Below, piece after piece: positions 15,430-24,701 of a stretch of 64,000 bases of DNA. The stretch lies in contig DDFY01000038.1 in NCBI GenBank assembly GCA_002337385.1, positions 50,352 through 114,351 of the forward strand. The letters are read 5' to 3'. Position numbers and translations under genes: made by a program. Source of the DNA: Erythrobacter sp. UBA1916. Lineage in GTDB: Bacteria > Pseudomonadota > Alphaproteobacteria > Sphingomonadales > Sphingomonadaceae. The stretch's first letter is position 1; each line of letters begins with the position of its first letter. The notes below the pieces were generated by a model. The model saw only the letters and a program-made list of their open reading frames with translations, searched no databases and was not told where the DNA came from.

Positions 15430-17727
15430 ATGGCTGATTCTAACGCCCGCAAGGCTGCGGCGCGGGTCCATCGACTGTTGGGCCACACCGTGCTCGCAGC
15501 TGCACTTGCCACTACGACCTTTGCGCCGGTGCGCGCGCAGTCGGCAGCTGAACAGACACCTGCCGCCGACGGTTTCCGCTATTTCCCCAAGCCCGCCGAG
15601 GCTCCTGCCGGTGCGCCCAATGTGCTGGTCGTGCTGACCGACGATGTCGGCTTTTCCGCGGCGAGCGGCCTTGGCGGCCCGATCCCCACACCCGCCTTCG
15701 ATTCGGTGATGCAGAACGGGATTACCTACACCCGCTTCCACGTGACCGCGATGTGCTCGCCCACCCGCGCTGCACTGCTGACCGGGCGGAACCATCACGC
15801 GGTCGGCTTTGGCGCGATCGCGAACGTCGCGGTGGACGAGCCGGGCTATACCTCGGTCATCCCCGATAGCGCCGCGACCATCGGCGACGTGCTGAAGATG
15901 AACGGCTACGAGACGGCCTTCTTCGGCAAGAACCACAATACGCCCGAATGGGAAACCGGCCCGCTCGGCCCGTTCAATCATTGGCCCAACGGCTTCGGGT
16001 TTGATTACTTTTACGGGTTCAACGGCCCGGCGGCTGACCAGATCAACCCCGAGCTGGTCGAGAACCGCAACCCCATCCGCCGCGATCCCACCGACGAGAC
16101 CTATTTCCTCGACCGCGATCTGGCCGACCATATGGTCGACTGGATCCACATGCAGGACAGTCTCGAGGACGACAAACCCTTCCTGCTCTACTTCGCGCCC
16201 GGCACCATGCACGCCCCGCAGCAGGCCCCGCGCGAATGGATCGAGAAGTTTGCCGGCCAGTTCGACGAGGGCTGGGACGTGCTGCGCGAACAGATATTCG
16301 CGCGCCAGAAGGCCATGGGGATCATTCCGGCAGACGCCGAAATGGCCCCGCGCCCTGCCAACATGCCCTCGTGGGACAGCCTCACCGACAGCCAGCGCAA
16401 CAACTACGCGCGCCTGATGGAAGTGGCGGTGGCGCAGATGGCTTACATGGACTTCCAGTTCGGCCGGGTGCTCGATGCGCTGCGCGAAACCGGCGAACTC
16501 GACAACACTCTGATCCTCTACGTTCAGGGCGACAACGGCGCAGCGATCCACGAGCTGGCCGGATCGATGAACGCCTACGAGGGCTTCGCGCAGATCGAGA
16601 GCACCGACGAAGAACTCACCGCGCGGATCGACGATGCTGGCGGCGAAGACAGCTTCGGCAACTATCCCGCCGGCTGGGCCTTCGCGCTCAACACGCCGTT
16701 TCCGTGGGGCAAGGCCGTCGCCTCGCACCTTGGCGGCACGCGCAATGCGCTGGCGGTCTCGTGGCCTGCACGCATCGCTGAACGCGGGGCGATCCGCCCG
16801 CAATATACCCATGTGATCGACCTTGCGCCGACGATCTACGAAGCCATCGGCATCACCCCGCCAGAGGTGGTCGACGGGGTCGAGCAACAGCCGATCGACG
16901 GGGTGTCGTTCGCGGAAAGCTTCACCGACGGACAGGCGCCAAGCGAGCACACCGAGCAATACTACGAGATGCTCGGCAGCCGCGGCTTCTACAAGGATGG
17001 CTGGCTCGCCGCGACCGGCGTGACCTGGGACCCATGGCGCATTCCCGATTACGACCCCGCCAGCCTGCCGTGGGAGCTGTACAACCTCGACGTGGACTAT
17101 TCGCAGGTTCACAACATCGCCAGCCAGCACCCCGGCAAATTGGCCGAACTGCAGGCCGACTTCGATGCCGCGGCGCAGCGCTATAACGTGTACCCGCTGG
17201 CCTCTGACTATCTTGCGCGGCTCAGCCCGTCTAACCGCCCGCACGCGGTAGAACCTTCGGACAGCTACACCTACTATCCCGGCGACGCGCGCTATCCGAT
17301 TGCGGCCTGGCCGAATGTTACCCCCAACTGGGAGGCCACCGCCAAGCTCACGACCAACAGCGCGGACGATAGCGGCCCGGTGTTTGGCATGGGCATGCGC
17401 TTCACCGGCTACCGGCTGGCGCTGGAGGAAGGCGTTCCGGTCTTCATCTACGATCCGACCGGGCGCGAGGAAGAGCGCATGACCGTGCGCGCGCCATCGC
17501 CGCTCGCGCCGGGCGATCATGCGATCACCGTTTCTTTCACGCCGGACGGGAACGGTGTCGACCTGTCGTTGATGGTCGACGGCCAGCCCGTCGCCGAGGC
17601 GAGTGACGACCGGTTCTACCGCGTCTTCAACGGCGCGGCGCTGATCGGCAGGCCGCTGATCGACGACCGCACCGGCCCGCGCACCTGTGACTGCACTATC
17701 GAAAACATCACCATAACCCCGCGCTGA
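15430..17727 (+). CDS. Exported Cys-type sulfatase (arylsulfatase, AtsD-like)
   Basis: 765-aa type I sulfatase. A signal peptide (HRLLGHTVLAAALATTTFAPVRAQ) ends near residue 37. Metal-binding aspartates lie in VVLTDDVGF (71-72). CSPTR at 109-113 is the Cys-type consensus whose Cys109 is converted to formylglycine, followed by AALLTGR and the lysine region FFGKNHN. Length and the GPFNHWPNGFGFDYFYGF block match the long AtsD-like subgroup; the C-terminal about 150 residues form a beta-rich domain. GAGG lies 8 nt before the ATG. The modifying enzyme FGE is encoded at the end of the same operon. It would hydrolyse a sulfate ester in the periplasm; the substrate is unknown. Confidence 0.93.
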   Translation: MADSNARKAAARVHRLLGHTVLAAALATTTFAPVRAQSAAEQTPAADGFRYFPKPAEAPAGAPNVLVVLTDDVGFSAASGLGGPIPTPAFDSVMQNGITYTRFHVTAMCSPTRAALLTGRNHHAVGFGAIANVAVDEPGYTSVIPDSAATIGDVLKMNGYETAFFGKNHNTPEWETGPLGPFNHWPNGFGFDYFYGFNGPAADQINPELVENRNPIRRDPTDETYFLDRDLADHMVDWIHMQDSLEDDKPFLLYFAPGTMHAPQQAPREWIEKFAGQFDEGWDVLREQIFARQKAMGIIPADAEMAPRPANMPSWDSLTDSQRNNYARLMEVAVAQMAYMDFQFGRVLDALRETGELDNTLILYVQGDNGAAIHELAGSMNAYEGFAQIESTDEELTARIDDAGGEDSFGNYPAGWAFALNTPFPWGKAVASHLGGTRNALAVSWPARIAERGAIRPQYTHVIDLAPTIYEAIGITPPEVVDGVEQQPIDGVSFAESFTDGQAPSEHTEQYYEMLGSRGFYKDGWLAATGVTWDPWRIPDYDPASLPWELYNLDVDYSQVHNIASQHPGKLAELQADFDAAAQRYNVYPLASDYLARLSPSNRPHAVEPSDSYTYYPGDARYPIAAWPNVTPNWEATAKLTTNSADDSGPVFGMGMRFTGYRLALEEGVPVFIYDPTGREEERMTVRAPSPLAPGDHAITVSFTPDGNGVDLSLMVDGQPVAEASDDRFYRVFNGAALIGRPLIDDRTGPRTCDCTIENITITPR

Positions 17728-17763
17728 AGAGGCCGGGGAGTGGCTATCTGGGAGGAAACAACA

Positions 17764-20115
17764 ATGACACAGCCGAAGATCCTATCTCGCACATCACTCA
17801 TGGCGCTTGCCGTTGCAGGGGCCGCGATGGTGCCTGGCAGCGCCTGGGCGCAGGACGAATCCGAGGGCAGCAACACGATCGTCGTGACCGCGCAGTTCCG
17901 CGAACAAAGCCTGCAGGATACGCCCATCGCGATCACCGCCATCTCGGGCGACGATCTGGCCTCGCGCAGCCAGTCTGACGTCTCGCAGATCGCGGGCCAG
18001 GCGCCGGGTGTGAACCTGCAGCCGGGTACGGGTAGCTTCGGCCCCTCGCTGGCGGTCTCGATCCGCGGCGTGGGCCAGTATGACTTCAACCCTGCGGTTG
18101 AGCCGGGCGTCGGCGTCTATGTCGATGATGTGTACTATCCCTCGCTGACCGGCGCGGTGTTCGACCTGCTCGATATCGACCGCGTCGAGATCCTGCGCGG
18201 TCCGCAGGGCACGCTCTCGGGGCGGAACTCGATTGGCGGTGCGCTGAAGCTCTATTCGAAACGTCCGACTGGCTCCAACACGGGCATGATCTCGGGCACC
18301 TATGGCAGCCGCAACCGCATGGACCTGCGCGGCAACTTCGACTTTGGTCTGGCCGAAGATCTGTCGGTGCGCGTGTCGGGTTCGGCCAAGCGTCAGGACG
18401 GCTATATCGACGTGCTCGACTTCGGCTGCGTCAACCCGCAGGGCAGCGTCAACAACCCGACCACCGGCGGCATCCCCGCCCGCGTGGGCAGCGATGACTG
18501 CCTGATCGACCGTGATGGCGATGTGAACTATCAGGCCGTTCGCGCGCAGCTGCGTTACAACCCCAGCAATGCGGTCGACCTGATGCTGTCGGCGGATTAC
18601 GTCAGCGACACCCGCCGCCCGAGCGCCGCGATCTTGCGCGCGACCTACCCGCTGAGACCTGACCAGCTTGCCCGCGTGCAGGGCGACTACACCGGCGTTA
18701 CGTGGGATGACCGCTTCATCTGCGGGCCCTACTGTAACTACGAAACCGGCTTCGCTCCGGCTGATCCTGCCAACGGCTTCCTGTTCGATACCACGCGCGA
18801 TCTGAAGACCCGCTACGAGGGCTTCGGCATCTCGCTGCTCGGCGAATTCGACCTGGCGGAGAACCTGCAACTGACCTCGATCTCGGGCTACCGCGATTTC
18901 AGCTCGCAGTTCTCCAACGACAGCGACCTTTCGCCGCTGGTGCTGAACAACAGCTACAACGATCTCAACGTGTCGTTCTATAGTCAGGAACTGCGGCTTG
19001 GCGGCTCCTTCGCCAACGACCGCGTTTTCTGGACTGTCGGCGGCTACTTCTCTCAGCAGGACACCGATTTCCCTTACGTGCAGGACCTGCGCACTGCCGG
19101 GCTGCAATTCGCCAGCCTCGGCGAGATCGTGAATGCGAAGTCGCTGGCCTTCTTCGCGCAGGCTTCGTGGGAACTGCTCGACGGCCTTACCCTCAACGGC
19201 GGCGTGCGTCGGACCGACGAGAGCAAGGACTACAAGTTCTCGCGCCGTTATGTCGATGGTTCCCCCGGCGTTCCGCGCGTTGGCGGGCTCGATGGGCGCG
19301 TGGGCAGCTATCAGGAAGTCCGCTGGGACTACCGCGCCAACCTGCAGTACGAGATCACGCCAGAGGTCATGGTCTATGGCCAGTTCTCGACCGGCTACAA
19401 GGGCGGCGGCATCAACCCGCGCCCCTACTTCACCACGCAGGTCACCTCGTTCAATGCAGAATCGCTCAAGGCCTACGAACTGGGCCTGAAGAGCGACCTG
19501 TTCGGCATGCTGCGGCTGAACGCATCGGCCTATTTCAATGACTACAGCGACATCCAGCTGGTTCTGAACTCGTGTCCGCAGTTCACGCCGGGCGGCGCGC
19601 CGTTCCCCTGTGCGATGACGGCCAATGCCGGCGATGCCGAGGTGCTTGGCTTCGAGGTTGAAACGCAGGTCGAGCCGCTCGCGGGCTGGAACGTGGAGGG
19701 CACGCTCAGTTATCTCGATTTCGACTACACCAGCCTCAACCCGGCGGTCAGCGGTGTGACGCTCGATGCGGTGGCGCCGTTCACCAGCAAGTGGAAGTAC
19801 TCCGTCGGCACCTCCTATGAGCATGAGTTCGGCAATGGCTCGACACTGACCCCGCGGGTCGACCTGTCCTACCAGTCACACTTCTTCGTGAACTCGGGCA
19901 ACACGCCCAACTCGCGTGTGGATGGCTACACCCTGCTCAACGGGCGTGTGACCTGGACCAATGGCCAAGGCGATCTCGACCTGTCGGTCGCGGTCACCAA
20001 CATCACCGACGAATACTATTTCGTGGGTGCTTTCGACAATGCTCAGGGCGGCTTCTCGATGGGCCAGCCCGGCCGCCCGCGCGAGTGGTCGGTGAGTGCC
20101 ACCAAGCGGTTCTAA
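17764..20115 (+). CDS. TonB-dependent outer-membrane receptor
   Basis: 783-aa active transporter. Signal peptide to about residue 31 (ALAVAGAAMVPGSAWAQ). The TonB-box region is NTIVVTAQFREQSLQDTPIAITAISGDDL, the plug follows (PGVGVYVDDVYYP, DRVEILRGPQGTLSGRNSIGGALKLYSKRP), and the 22-strand barrel ends in the expected aromatic residue (SVSATKRF). GGGAGGAAAC precedes the ATG. The start is 36 nt after the sulfatase stop. Position in the operon suggests it imports the sulfated substrate or a piece of it. It resembles the large Sphingomonadales receptor expansion; ligand cannot be predicted. Confidence 0.95.
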   Translation: MTQPKILSRTSLMALAVAGAAMVPGSAWAQDESEGSNTIVVTAQFREQSLQDTPIAITAISGDDLASRSQSDVSQIAGQAPGVNLQPGTGSFGPSLAVSIRGVGQYDFNPAVEPGVGVYVDDVYYPSLTGAVFDLLDIDRVEILRGPQGTLSGRNSIGGALKLYSKRPTGSNTGMISGTYGSRNRMDLRGNFDFGLAEDLSVRVSGSAKRQDGYIDVLDFGCVNPQGSVNNPTTGGIPARVGSDDCLIDRDGDVNYQAVRAQLRYNPSNAVDLMLSADYVSDTRRPSAAILRATYPLRPDQLARVQGDYTGVTWDDRFICGPYCNYETGFAPADPANGFLFDTTRDLKTRYEGFGISLLGEFDLAENLQLTSISGYRDFSSQFSNDSDLSPLVLNNSYNDLNVSFYSQELRLGGSFANDRVFWTVGGYFSQQDTDFPYVQDLRTAGLQFASLGEIVNAKSLAFFAQASWELLDGLTLNGGVRRTDESKDYKFSRRYVDGSPGVPRVGGLDGRVGSYQEVRWDYRANLQYEITPEVMVYGQFSTGYKGGGINPRPYFTTQVTSFNAESLKAYELGLKSDLFGMLRLNASAYFNDYSDIQLVLNSCPQFTPGGAPFPCAMTANAGDAEVLGFEVETQVEPLAGWNVEGTLSYLDFDYTSLNPAVSGVTLDAVAPFTSKWKYSVGTSYEHEFGNGSTLTPRVDLSYQSHFFVNSGNTPNSRVDGYTLLNGRVTWTNGQGDLDLSVAVTNITDEYYFVGAFDNAQGGFSMGQPGRPREWSVSATKRF

Positions 20116-20132
20116 CCCAACCGCGATCCCGA

Positions 20133-20178
20133 GGCCCTGCAACCGCGTTCCGACCCAATCCCGCGCGGTTGCAGGGCC
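20133..20178 (+). promoter_or_regulatory. 15-bp perfect stem-loop between receptor and dehydrogenase genes
   Basis: GGCCCTGCAACCGCG (20133-20147) pairs perfectly with CGCGGTTGCAGGGCC (20164-20178) around a 16-nt loop. No T-run follows, so it is more likely an mRNA stabiliser, processing signal or partial attenuator than a simple terminator. It lies 18 nt after the receptor stop and 61 nt before the next start. Confidence 0.6.
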
Positions 20179-20239
20179 ACCCCCGCCGCTGCAAGGTAAT
20201 GCAGATGGCAACACGTTCCGTATTGGCTAGGAAGTTCGC

Positions 20240-22312
20240 ATGACATCAGCCCTCGGCAAAGCTCTTGGCGGCCTCGTGCTCGCCCTTGCGCTGGCAAGCT
20301 GCGACAGCAGTCAGACAGCCGATGCCGAGTGGTCGATGCACGGGCTCGACGAGATGGCGCAGCGGTTCGCTGACATCGAGCAGATCGACACCAGCAATGT
20401 CGAGCGGCTGGGCCTTGTCTTCTCCCACGACCTCGGCACTGACCGGGGGCAGGAAGCGACCCCGATCATGGTGGGCGGGGTGCTCTATCTCGTCAGCGCT
20501 TATGACGTGGTGCAGGCGGTCGATGCCACCAGCGGCGAGCTGCTGTGGGAATACGATCCGCAGGTGCGCGCAGCGTCTGCGCGCGGCTGCTGCGGGCCGG
20601 TTTCGCGCGGCGTGGCGGTGGACGATGGCAAGGTGTTCGTCGGCGCGCTCGACGGGCGGCTGATTGCGCTCGACGCGCAGAGCGGCACGCCCGTGTGGGA
20701 GGTGCAGACCATCGACCAGTCCGACCCGCTGGCCGAGAACTACACGATCACCGGCGCGCCGCGCGTGGTTGGTGACTTGGTCCTGATCGGCAATGGCGGC
20801 GCAGAATTTGGCGCGCGCGGCTTTGTGACGGCTTACCACGCGGACAGCGGCGAGCAGGCATGGCGCTTCTACACCGTGCCAGGAGAGCCCGGCGTGCCAG
20901 ACAATGCCGCCAGCGACAGCGCGATGGACATGGCTGCCGACACATGGGCCGGCGAATGGTGGAAATATGGCGGCGGCGGCACCGCCTGGGACGCCATCGA
21001 GTACGATCCCGAGCTTGGCCTCGTCTATATTGGTGTCGGCAACGGATCGCCGTGGAACCACCAGATGCGCTCCGACGGGAAGGGCGACAACCTGTTCCTG
21101 TCCTCCATCGTCGCGGTCGATGCGAAGACCGGCGAATACCGCTGGCACTTCCAGACCACCCCCGCCGAAAGCTGGGACTATACTGCCACCCAGAACATCA
21201 TCCTCGCCGATCTCGAAATCGACGGGAAGCTGCGCAAGGTGCTGATGCAGGCACCCAAGAACGGCTTTTTCTACGTGCTCGACCGCGAGACGGGCGAGTT
21301 CATTTCGGGCAAGCCGTTCGTCAACGTGACCTGGGCCACCGGCCTCGATCCCAAGACAGGTCGCCCAATCGAAGCCCCCTCGGCGCGCTATTATCGCACC
21401 GGCGAGCCTTCGTTCCAGTTCCCGAGTTCCGGCGGCGGGCACAACTGGCCGCCGATGGCCTTCAGCCCCGATACCGGCCTCGTCTATATCCCCGCGCAGG
21501 ATGTGGGGATGCCCTATGCCGCTGCCGACGAAGAGCAGGTGATCGGTGCCTATACCTCGGGCGTGGCCATGGATGGCGGCGGCGCGATGACCAAAGAGCA
21601 GCGCGACGAACTCTATGCCAGGATGAAGGGCTATCTGATCGCCTGGGACCCGGTGAAGCAGGAGCAAGTCTGGCGCGTCAATCAGGTTGCCCCGTTCAAT
21701 GGCGGTGTGCTCGCCACTGCAGGTGGGCTGGTCTTCGCTGGCAACACCGCGCGTGAACTCGTCGCCTACGATGCGGCGAACGGCGAGGAATTGTGGTCTT
21801 TCGATGCACAAACGGCGGTGATCGCTCCGCCGATCTCCTATGCCATCGACGGGGTGCAATACATCGCCGTGCTCTCGGGCTGGGGCGGCGGCTGGCCGCT
21901 CACTGGCGGAGTGATGGCCTTGCAGGCAGGCAAGTCGGTCGGGCCGAACCGGTTGCTGGTGTTCGCGCTTGACGGCGAACAGACACTGCCTGCCTTCACG
22001 CCGCCAGAAGCCCCGCGTCGCGCTATCGTTTCCGCCCGACCGGAGGACGAAGCCGCGATCGCACGGGGCAACAAGCTCTACGCGCGCTATTGCCTGCGTT
22101 GCCACGGCACGGGGGTGGTGAGTGCGGGCGCCTATCCCGATCTGCGCGCTTCGGGCGTGGTGCCGAGCGAGGCATTTTCCGCCGTCGTGCTGGGCGGCGC
22201 GCTCGCACCCAACGGGATGCCGAGCTTCGCCGACAAGCTAACGTCCGGCCAGCTCAACGATATTCGCAGCTTTATCGAAGCCCGGTCTTTTGAAGACCTG
22301 GCGCAGGAATAA
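20240..22312 (+). CDS. Lipoprotein quinohemoprotein alcohol dehydrogenase (PQQ beta-propeller plus cytochrome c)
   Basis: 690-aa periplasmic dehydrogenase. LALALASC (Cys21) is a lipobox, with Asp22 at +2 suggesting inner-membrane retention. The propeller carries the vicinal disulfide cysteines Cys117-Cys118 (ARGCCGPVSRG) and the catalytic-base region SWDYTATQN near residue 310. At the C-terminus CLRCH (618-622) binds haem c, with Met660 (NGMPSF) as likely sixth ligand. This is the layout of type II quinohemoprotein ADHs, but lipid-anchored. AGGAAG precedes the ATG. It would oxidise an alcohol, plausibly that released by the neighbouring sulfatase, passing electrons to a cytochrome. No PQQ synthesis genes are in the window. 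Confidence 0.93.
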   Translation: MTSALGKALGGLVLALALASCDSSQTADAEWSMHGLDEMAQRFADIEQIDTSNVERLGLVFSHDLGTDRGQEATPIMVGGVLYLVSAYDVVQAVDATSGELLWEYDPQVRAASARGCCGPVSRGVAVDDGKVFVGALDGRLIALDAQSGTPVWEVQTIDQSDPLAENYTITGAPRVVGDLVLIGNGGAEFGARGFVTAYHADSGEQAWRFYTVPGEPGVPDNAASDSAMDMAADTWAGEWWKYGGGGTAWDAIEYDPELGLVYIGVGNGSPWNHQMRSDGKGDNLFLSSIVAVDAKTGEYRWHFQTTPAESWDYTATQNIILADLEIDGKLRKVLMQAPKNGFFYVLDRETGEFISGKPFVNVTWATGLDPKTGRPIEAPSARYYRTGEPSFQFPSSGGGHNWPPMAFSPDTGLVYIPAQDVGMPYAAADEEQVIGAYTSGVAMDGGGAMTKEQRDELYARMKGYLIAWDPVKQEQVWRVNQVAPFNGGVLATAGGLVFAGNTARELVAYDAANGEELWSFDAQTAVIAPPISYAIDGVQYIAVLSGWGGGWPLTGGVMALQAGKSVGPNRLLVFALDGEQTLPAFTPPEAPRRAIVSARPEDEAAIARGNKLYARYCLRCHGTGVVSAGAYPDLRASGVVPSEAFSAVVLGGALAPNGMPSFADKLTSGQLNDIRSFIEARSFEDLAQE

Positions 22313-22323
22313 CAGGAGAGACC

Positions 22324-22944
22324 ATGTCTGATCAGATGAGCGAAGTGCTCGCCGAACTCGCGGCCCTTAAGGAGCGGCAGGCCGAACTCGAAGCGGAGGT
22401 GCGCCACTCGCGCGATTTCCAGTCGGTGCAGAACCTGCAGGCGGCCTATGGCTACTATGTCGACAAGGGACTGTGGGACAAGGCGGCCGAGCTGTTCGCC
22501 GAGGATGGCACGCTCGAACTGGCCGGACGCGGCGTGTTCGTTGGCCGCGAGCGGGTGCGCGAATACCTCCATCACCTGCCGCCCTACGGCAAGGGCATGC
22601 TCTACAACCACATGCAGCTGCAGCCGGTGATCCATGTCGATAGCCAAGCGGGCACCGCCAAGGCGCGCTGGCGCACCTTCATGATGGTCGGCTCGCTCGG
22701 CAACGAGGCGCGCTGGGGTGAGGCGACCTACGAGAACGAATACAAGCGCGTCGACGGCGAATGGAAGATCGCCATGCTCCACGGCTACATGAACATCTAT
22801 GTCGAGTTCGACCGTGGGTGGAACAAGGAAGGCGTGCCGCTTTTGCGCTCGATCGACGGCCTTCAGCCTGATCTGCCGCCGACGATGCAGTACGAATGCT
22901 ACCCCGAGCCGCTGATCGCCCCGTTCCACTACGACAAGGTGTGA
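22324..22944 (+). CDS. NTF2/SnoaL-like protein (operon copy 1)
   Basis: 206-aa protein with a predicted N-terminal coiled coil (SEVLAELAALKERQAELEAEV, residues 6-26) and a SnoaL-like fold after it (SVQNLQAAYGYYVDKGLWDKAAELFAEDGTLEL ... GRERVREYLH). No signal peptide. Such folds include isomerases, dehydratases and hydrolases acting on polyketides or steroids, and also non-catalytic binding proteins. CAGGAGAG precedes the ATG, 11 nt after the dehydrogenase stop, so it belongs to the same operon. Its job is unknown; acting on the oxidised product in the cytoplasm is one possibility. Confidence 0.8.
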   Translation: MSDQMSEVLAELAALKERQAELEAEVRHSRDFQSVQNLQAAYGYYVDKGLWDKAAELFAEDGTLELAGRGVFVGRERVREYLHHLPPYGKGMLYNHMQLQPVIHVDSQAGTAKARWRTFMMVGSLGNEARWGEATYENEYKRVDGEWKIAMLHGYMNIYVEFDRGWNKEGVPLLRSIDGLQPDLPPTMQYECYPEPLIAPFHYDKV

Positions 22945-22949
22945 GAAGT

Positions 22950-23459
22950 ATGACCAAGGTCACCCAACTGAAGCCCGCTGCCGAGGCGGCTGAGGGTTTC
23001 GCGCCGCCGGTTGTGGCGGTCGATCACGAACAGCTGCTTGCCAGCGACGACCCGCAACTCGCGGCCAACAAGCGCTTTTGCTACGACATGTACCGCACGG
23101 TGCTACAGGCCGGGCGCGCGGACCGGGTGCGCGATTTCATTGCCGACGACTACATCCAGCATAACCCCAATGCAGCCAGCGGCGCGGCCGCGCTGGAAGA
23201 GTTCATCCGCAATTCGCGGCCCGAGCGCGAGATCGAGGAGACCATATCGCTGCCGCTGGTGTCGATCATCGCCGAACGCGACATGGTCACCTTCGTTTTC
23301 GTGCGGCGCGAGGAGAGCGAGGAAACCGGCCTCTATTACACCAGCTGGTTTGATACCTTCCGCCTTGAGAACGGCAAGATTGCAGAGCACTGGGACCCCG
23401 CGCTCAGAAACCCGGAAATGGCCCGCATCGATCCGAATTCCAAGCGCCTGAGCCAATAG
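22950..23459 (+). CDS. NTF2/SnoaL-like protein (operon copy 2)
   Basis: 169-aa SnoaL/polyketide-cyclase-like protein: NKRFCYDMYRTVLQAGRADRVRDFIADDYIQHNPNAASGAAALEEFI is the typical N-terminal helix and His/Asn pocket, and SWFDTFRLENGKIAEHWD the family's closing strand. It is distinct from copy 1 rather than a recent duplicate. It starts 5 nt after the stop of copy 1 with GAGAAG as ribosome-binding site. An exact role in the pathway is not deducible. Confidence 0.82.
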   Translation: MTKVTQLKPAAEAAEGFAPPVVAVDHEQLLASDDPQLAANKRFCYDMYRTVLQAGRADRVRDFIADDYIQHNPNAASGAAALEEFIRNSRPEREIEETISLPLVSIIAERDMVTFVFVRREESEETGLYYTSWFDTFRLENGKIAEHWDPALRNPEMARIDPNSKRLSQ

Positions 23460-23469
23460 GCCTGAAAAT

Positions 23470-23503
23470 CCCGCGCCGTCGGAGCCTTCGGGCTTGGCGC
23501 GGG
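23470..23503 (+). promoter_or_regulatory. 8-bp stem-loop between the second NTF2-like gene and FGE
   Basis: CCCGCGCC (23470-23477) pairs with GGCGCGGG (23496-23503). There is no T-run, so it is probably not a full terminator; it lies in the 70-nt gap before the FGE gene. Confidence 0.45.
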
Positions 23504-23529
23504 GCGCCAACTGCGCGAGAGTCTGCAAG

Positions 23530-24489
23530 ATGAAGCCGAGCAACAAGAATTCGCCGGAAGGCATGGTCCGCATCGAGGGCGGTGTCTTCACGATGGGGTC
23601 CGAACGTTTCTATCCCGAGGAGCGGCCGCTGCGGCGGGTGCGGGTCGATGCGTTCTGGATTGATGAAACGCCGGTGACCAACGCGCAATTTGCCGAATTC
23701 GTGGACGCCACAGGGCATGTGACTTTCGCTGAACTGGCCCCTGATCCGGCCGACTATCCGGGCATGGATCCCGAACTTGCGAAGCCCGGCTCGCTGGTCT
23801 TTTCCCCGCCACACCAGCCGGTCGGCCTGCAGGACTGGACGCGATGGTGGCAGTTCTGCCTCGGGGCGGACTGGCGGCATCCGCTCGGGCCGGACAGTTC
23901 GATCGATGCGATGCTCGATCACCCGGTCGTTCACGTTACCCACGCCGATGCGAAAGCCTATGCCACCTGGGCGGGCAAAACCTTGCCAAGCGAAGCCCAG
24001 TGGGAATTCGCCGCCCGCGGCGGCCATGACGATGGCCGTGAATATCAGTGGGGAGACGAGCTGGCCCCGGGAGGCCGGATGATGGCGAACTACTGGCAGG
24101 GCCAGTTTCCGCATGAGAACACCTGCGAAGACGGCTGGGAACGCACCAGCCCGGTGCGGAGCTTCCCGCCAAATGCCTATGGCCTTTACGACACGATCGG
24201 CAACGTCTGGGAATGGACCGGCGACTGGTATGGCCAGCCCACGCAGACGCCCAAGAAGCGGCCCGATGCCTGCTGCACCGTGGCCAATCCGCGCGGAGCG
24301 GCCAAGCGCGAGAGCTTCGATCCCTGTTCGCCGCAGCTCAAGATTCCGCGCCGGGTGACCAAGGGCGGCTCTCACCTGTGCGCCGAGACATATTGCCAGC
24401 GCTATCGCCCCTCGGCCCGGCAGGGGCAGGCCATTGACAGCTCGACCAATCACATCGGCTTTCGTTGCATCAGGCTCGATGGCGCATAG
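23530..24489 (+). CDS. Formylglycine-generating enzyme (FGE/SUMF1)
   Basis: 319-aa copper-dependent oxidase that converts the sulfatase active-site cysteine to formylglycine. The family layout is complete: MVRIEGGVFTMGSE at the start, WIDETPVTNAQFAEFVDATG, LPSEAQWEFAARGG, GLYDTIGNVWEWTGDWY. The catalytic pair Cys284 and Cys289 lies in KGGSHLCAETYCQRYRP, followed by GFRC. This separates it from cysteine-less SUMF1-fold proteins such as EgtB. Being in the operon of a CSPTR sulfatase fits its function exactly. It probably acts in the cytoplasm before or during export. Confidence 0.94.
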   Translation: MKPSNKNSPEGMVRIEGGVFTMGSERFYPEERPLRRVRVDAFWIDETPVTNAQFAEFVDATGHVTFAELAPDPADYPGMDPELAKPGSLVFSPPHQPVGLQDWTRWWQFCLGADWRHPLGPDSSIDAMLDHPVVHVTHADAKAYATWAGKTLPSEAQWEFAARGGHDDGREYQWGDELAPGGRMMANYWQGQFPHENTCEDGWERTSPVRSFPPNAYGLYDTIGNVWEWTGDWYGQPTQTPKKRPDACCTVANPRGAAKRESFDPCSPQLKIPRRVTKGGSHLCAETYCQRYRPSARQGQAIDSSTNHIGFRCIRLDGA

Positions 24490-24701
24490 GTTGGGGCTCG
24501 CCTGAATGGCGACCGTGAGCTTCTTGCTCGCCTGCTCCAAAAGGTAGCGGCAACAGGCCGCGTTCGAACAGTGCTCTATCGGATCAAGGAGGAGATGGAA
24601 GACATCTTCGCAGCATTGATTCGAAGGGTGTCATCCCAGCATCTCTGCTGAAGAATCCACTTCGTAGACAATTGTTTACACAATAGTGTCACCATCAAAC
24701 G
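24490..24701. other. Intergenic region between FGE and the GGDEF-EAL gene
   Basis: About 210 nt without a convincing gene. Its right end is more A+T-rich (ACAATTGTTTACACAATAG near 24670) and probably contains the promoter of the GGDEF-EAL gene. No clear terminator is seen after the FGE gene. Confidence 0.4.

Noticed and set aside
15337..17520. A 727-codon open frame on the minus strand opposite the sulfatase gene
   Set aside because: No recognisable domains, composition of a high-G+C antisense shadow, and the plus strand encodes a clear sulfatase with active-site motifs.
17794..22105. Long minus-strand open frames opposite the TonB receptor and the PQQ dehydrogenase
   Set aside because: Shadows of strongly supported plus-strand genes; no domain or ribosome-binding site.
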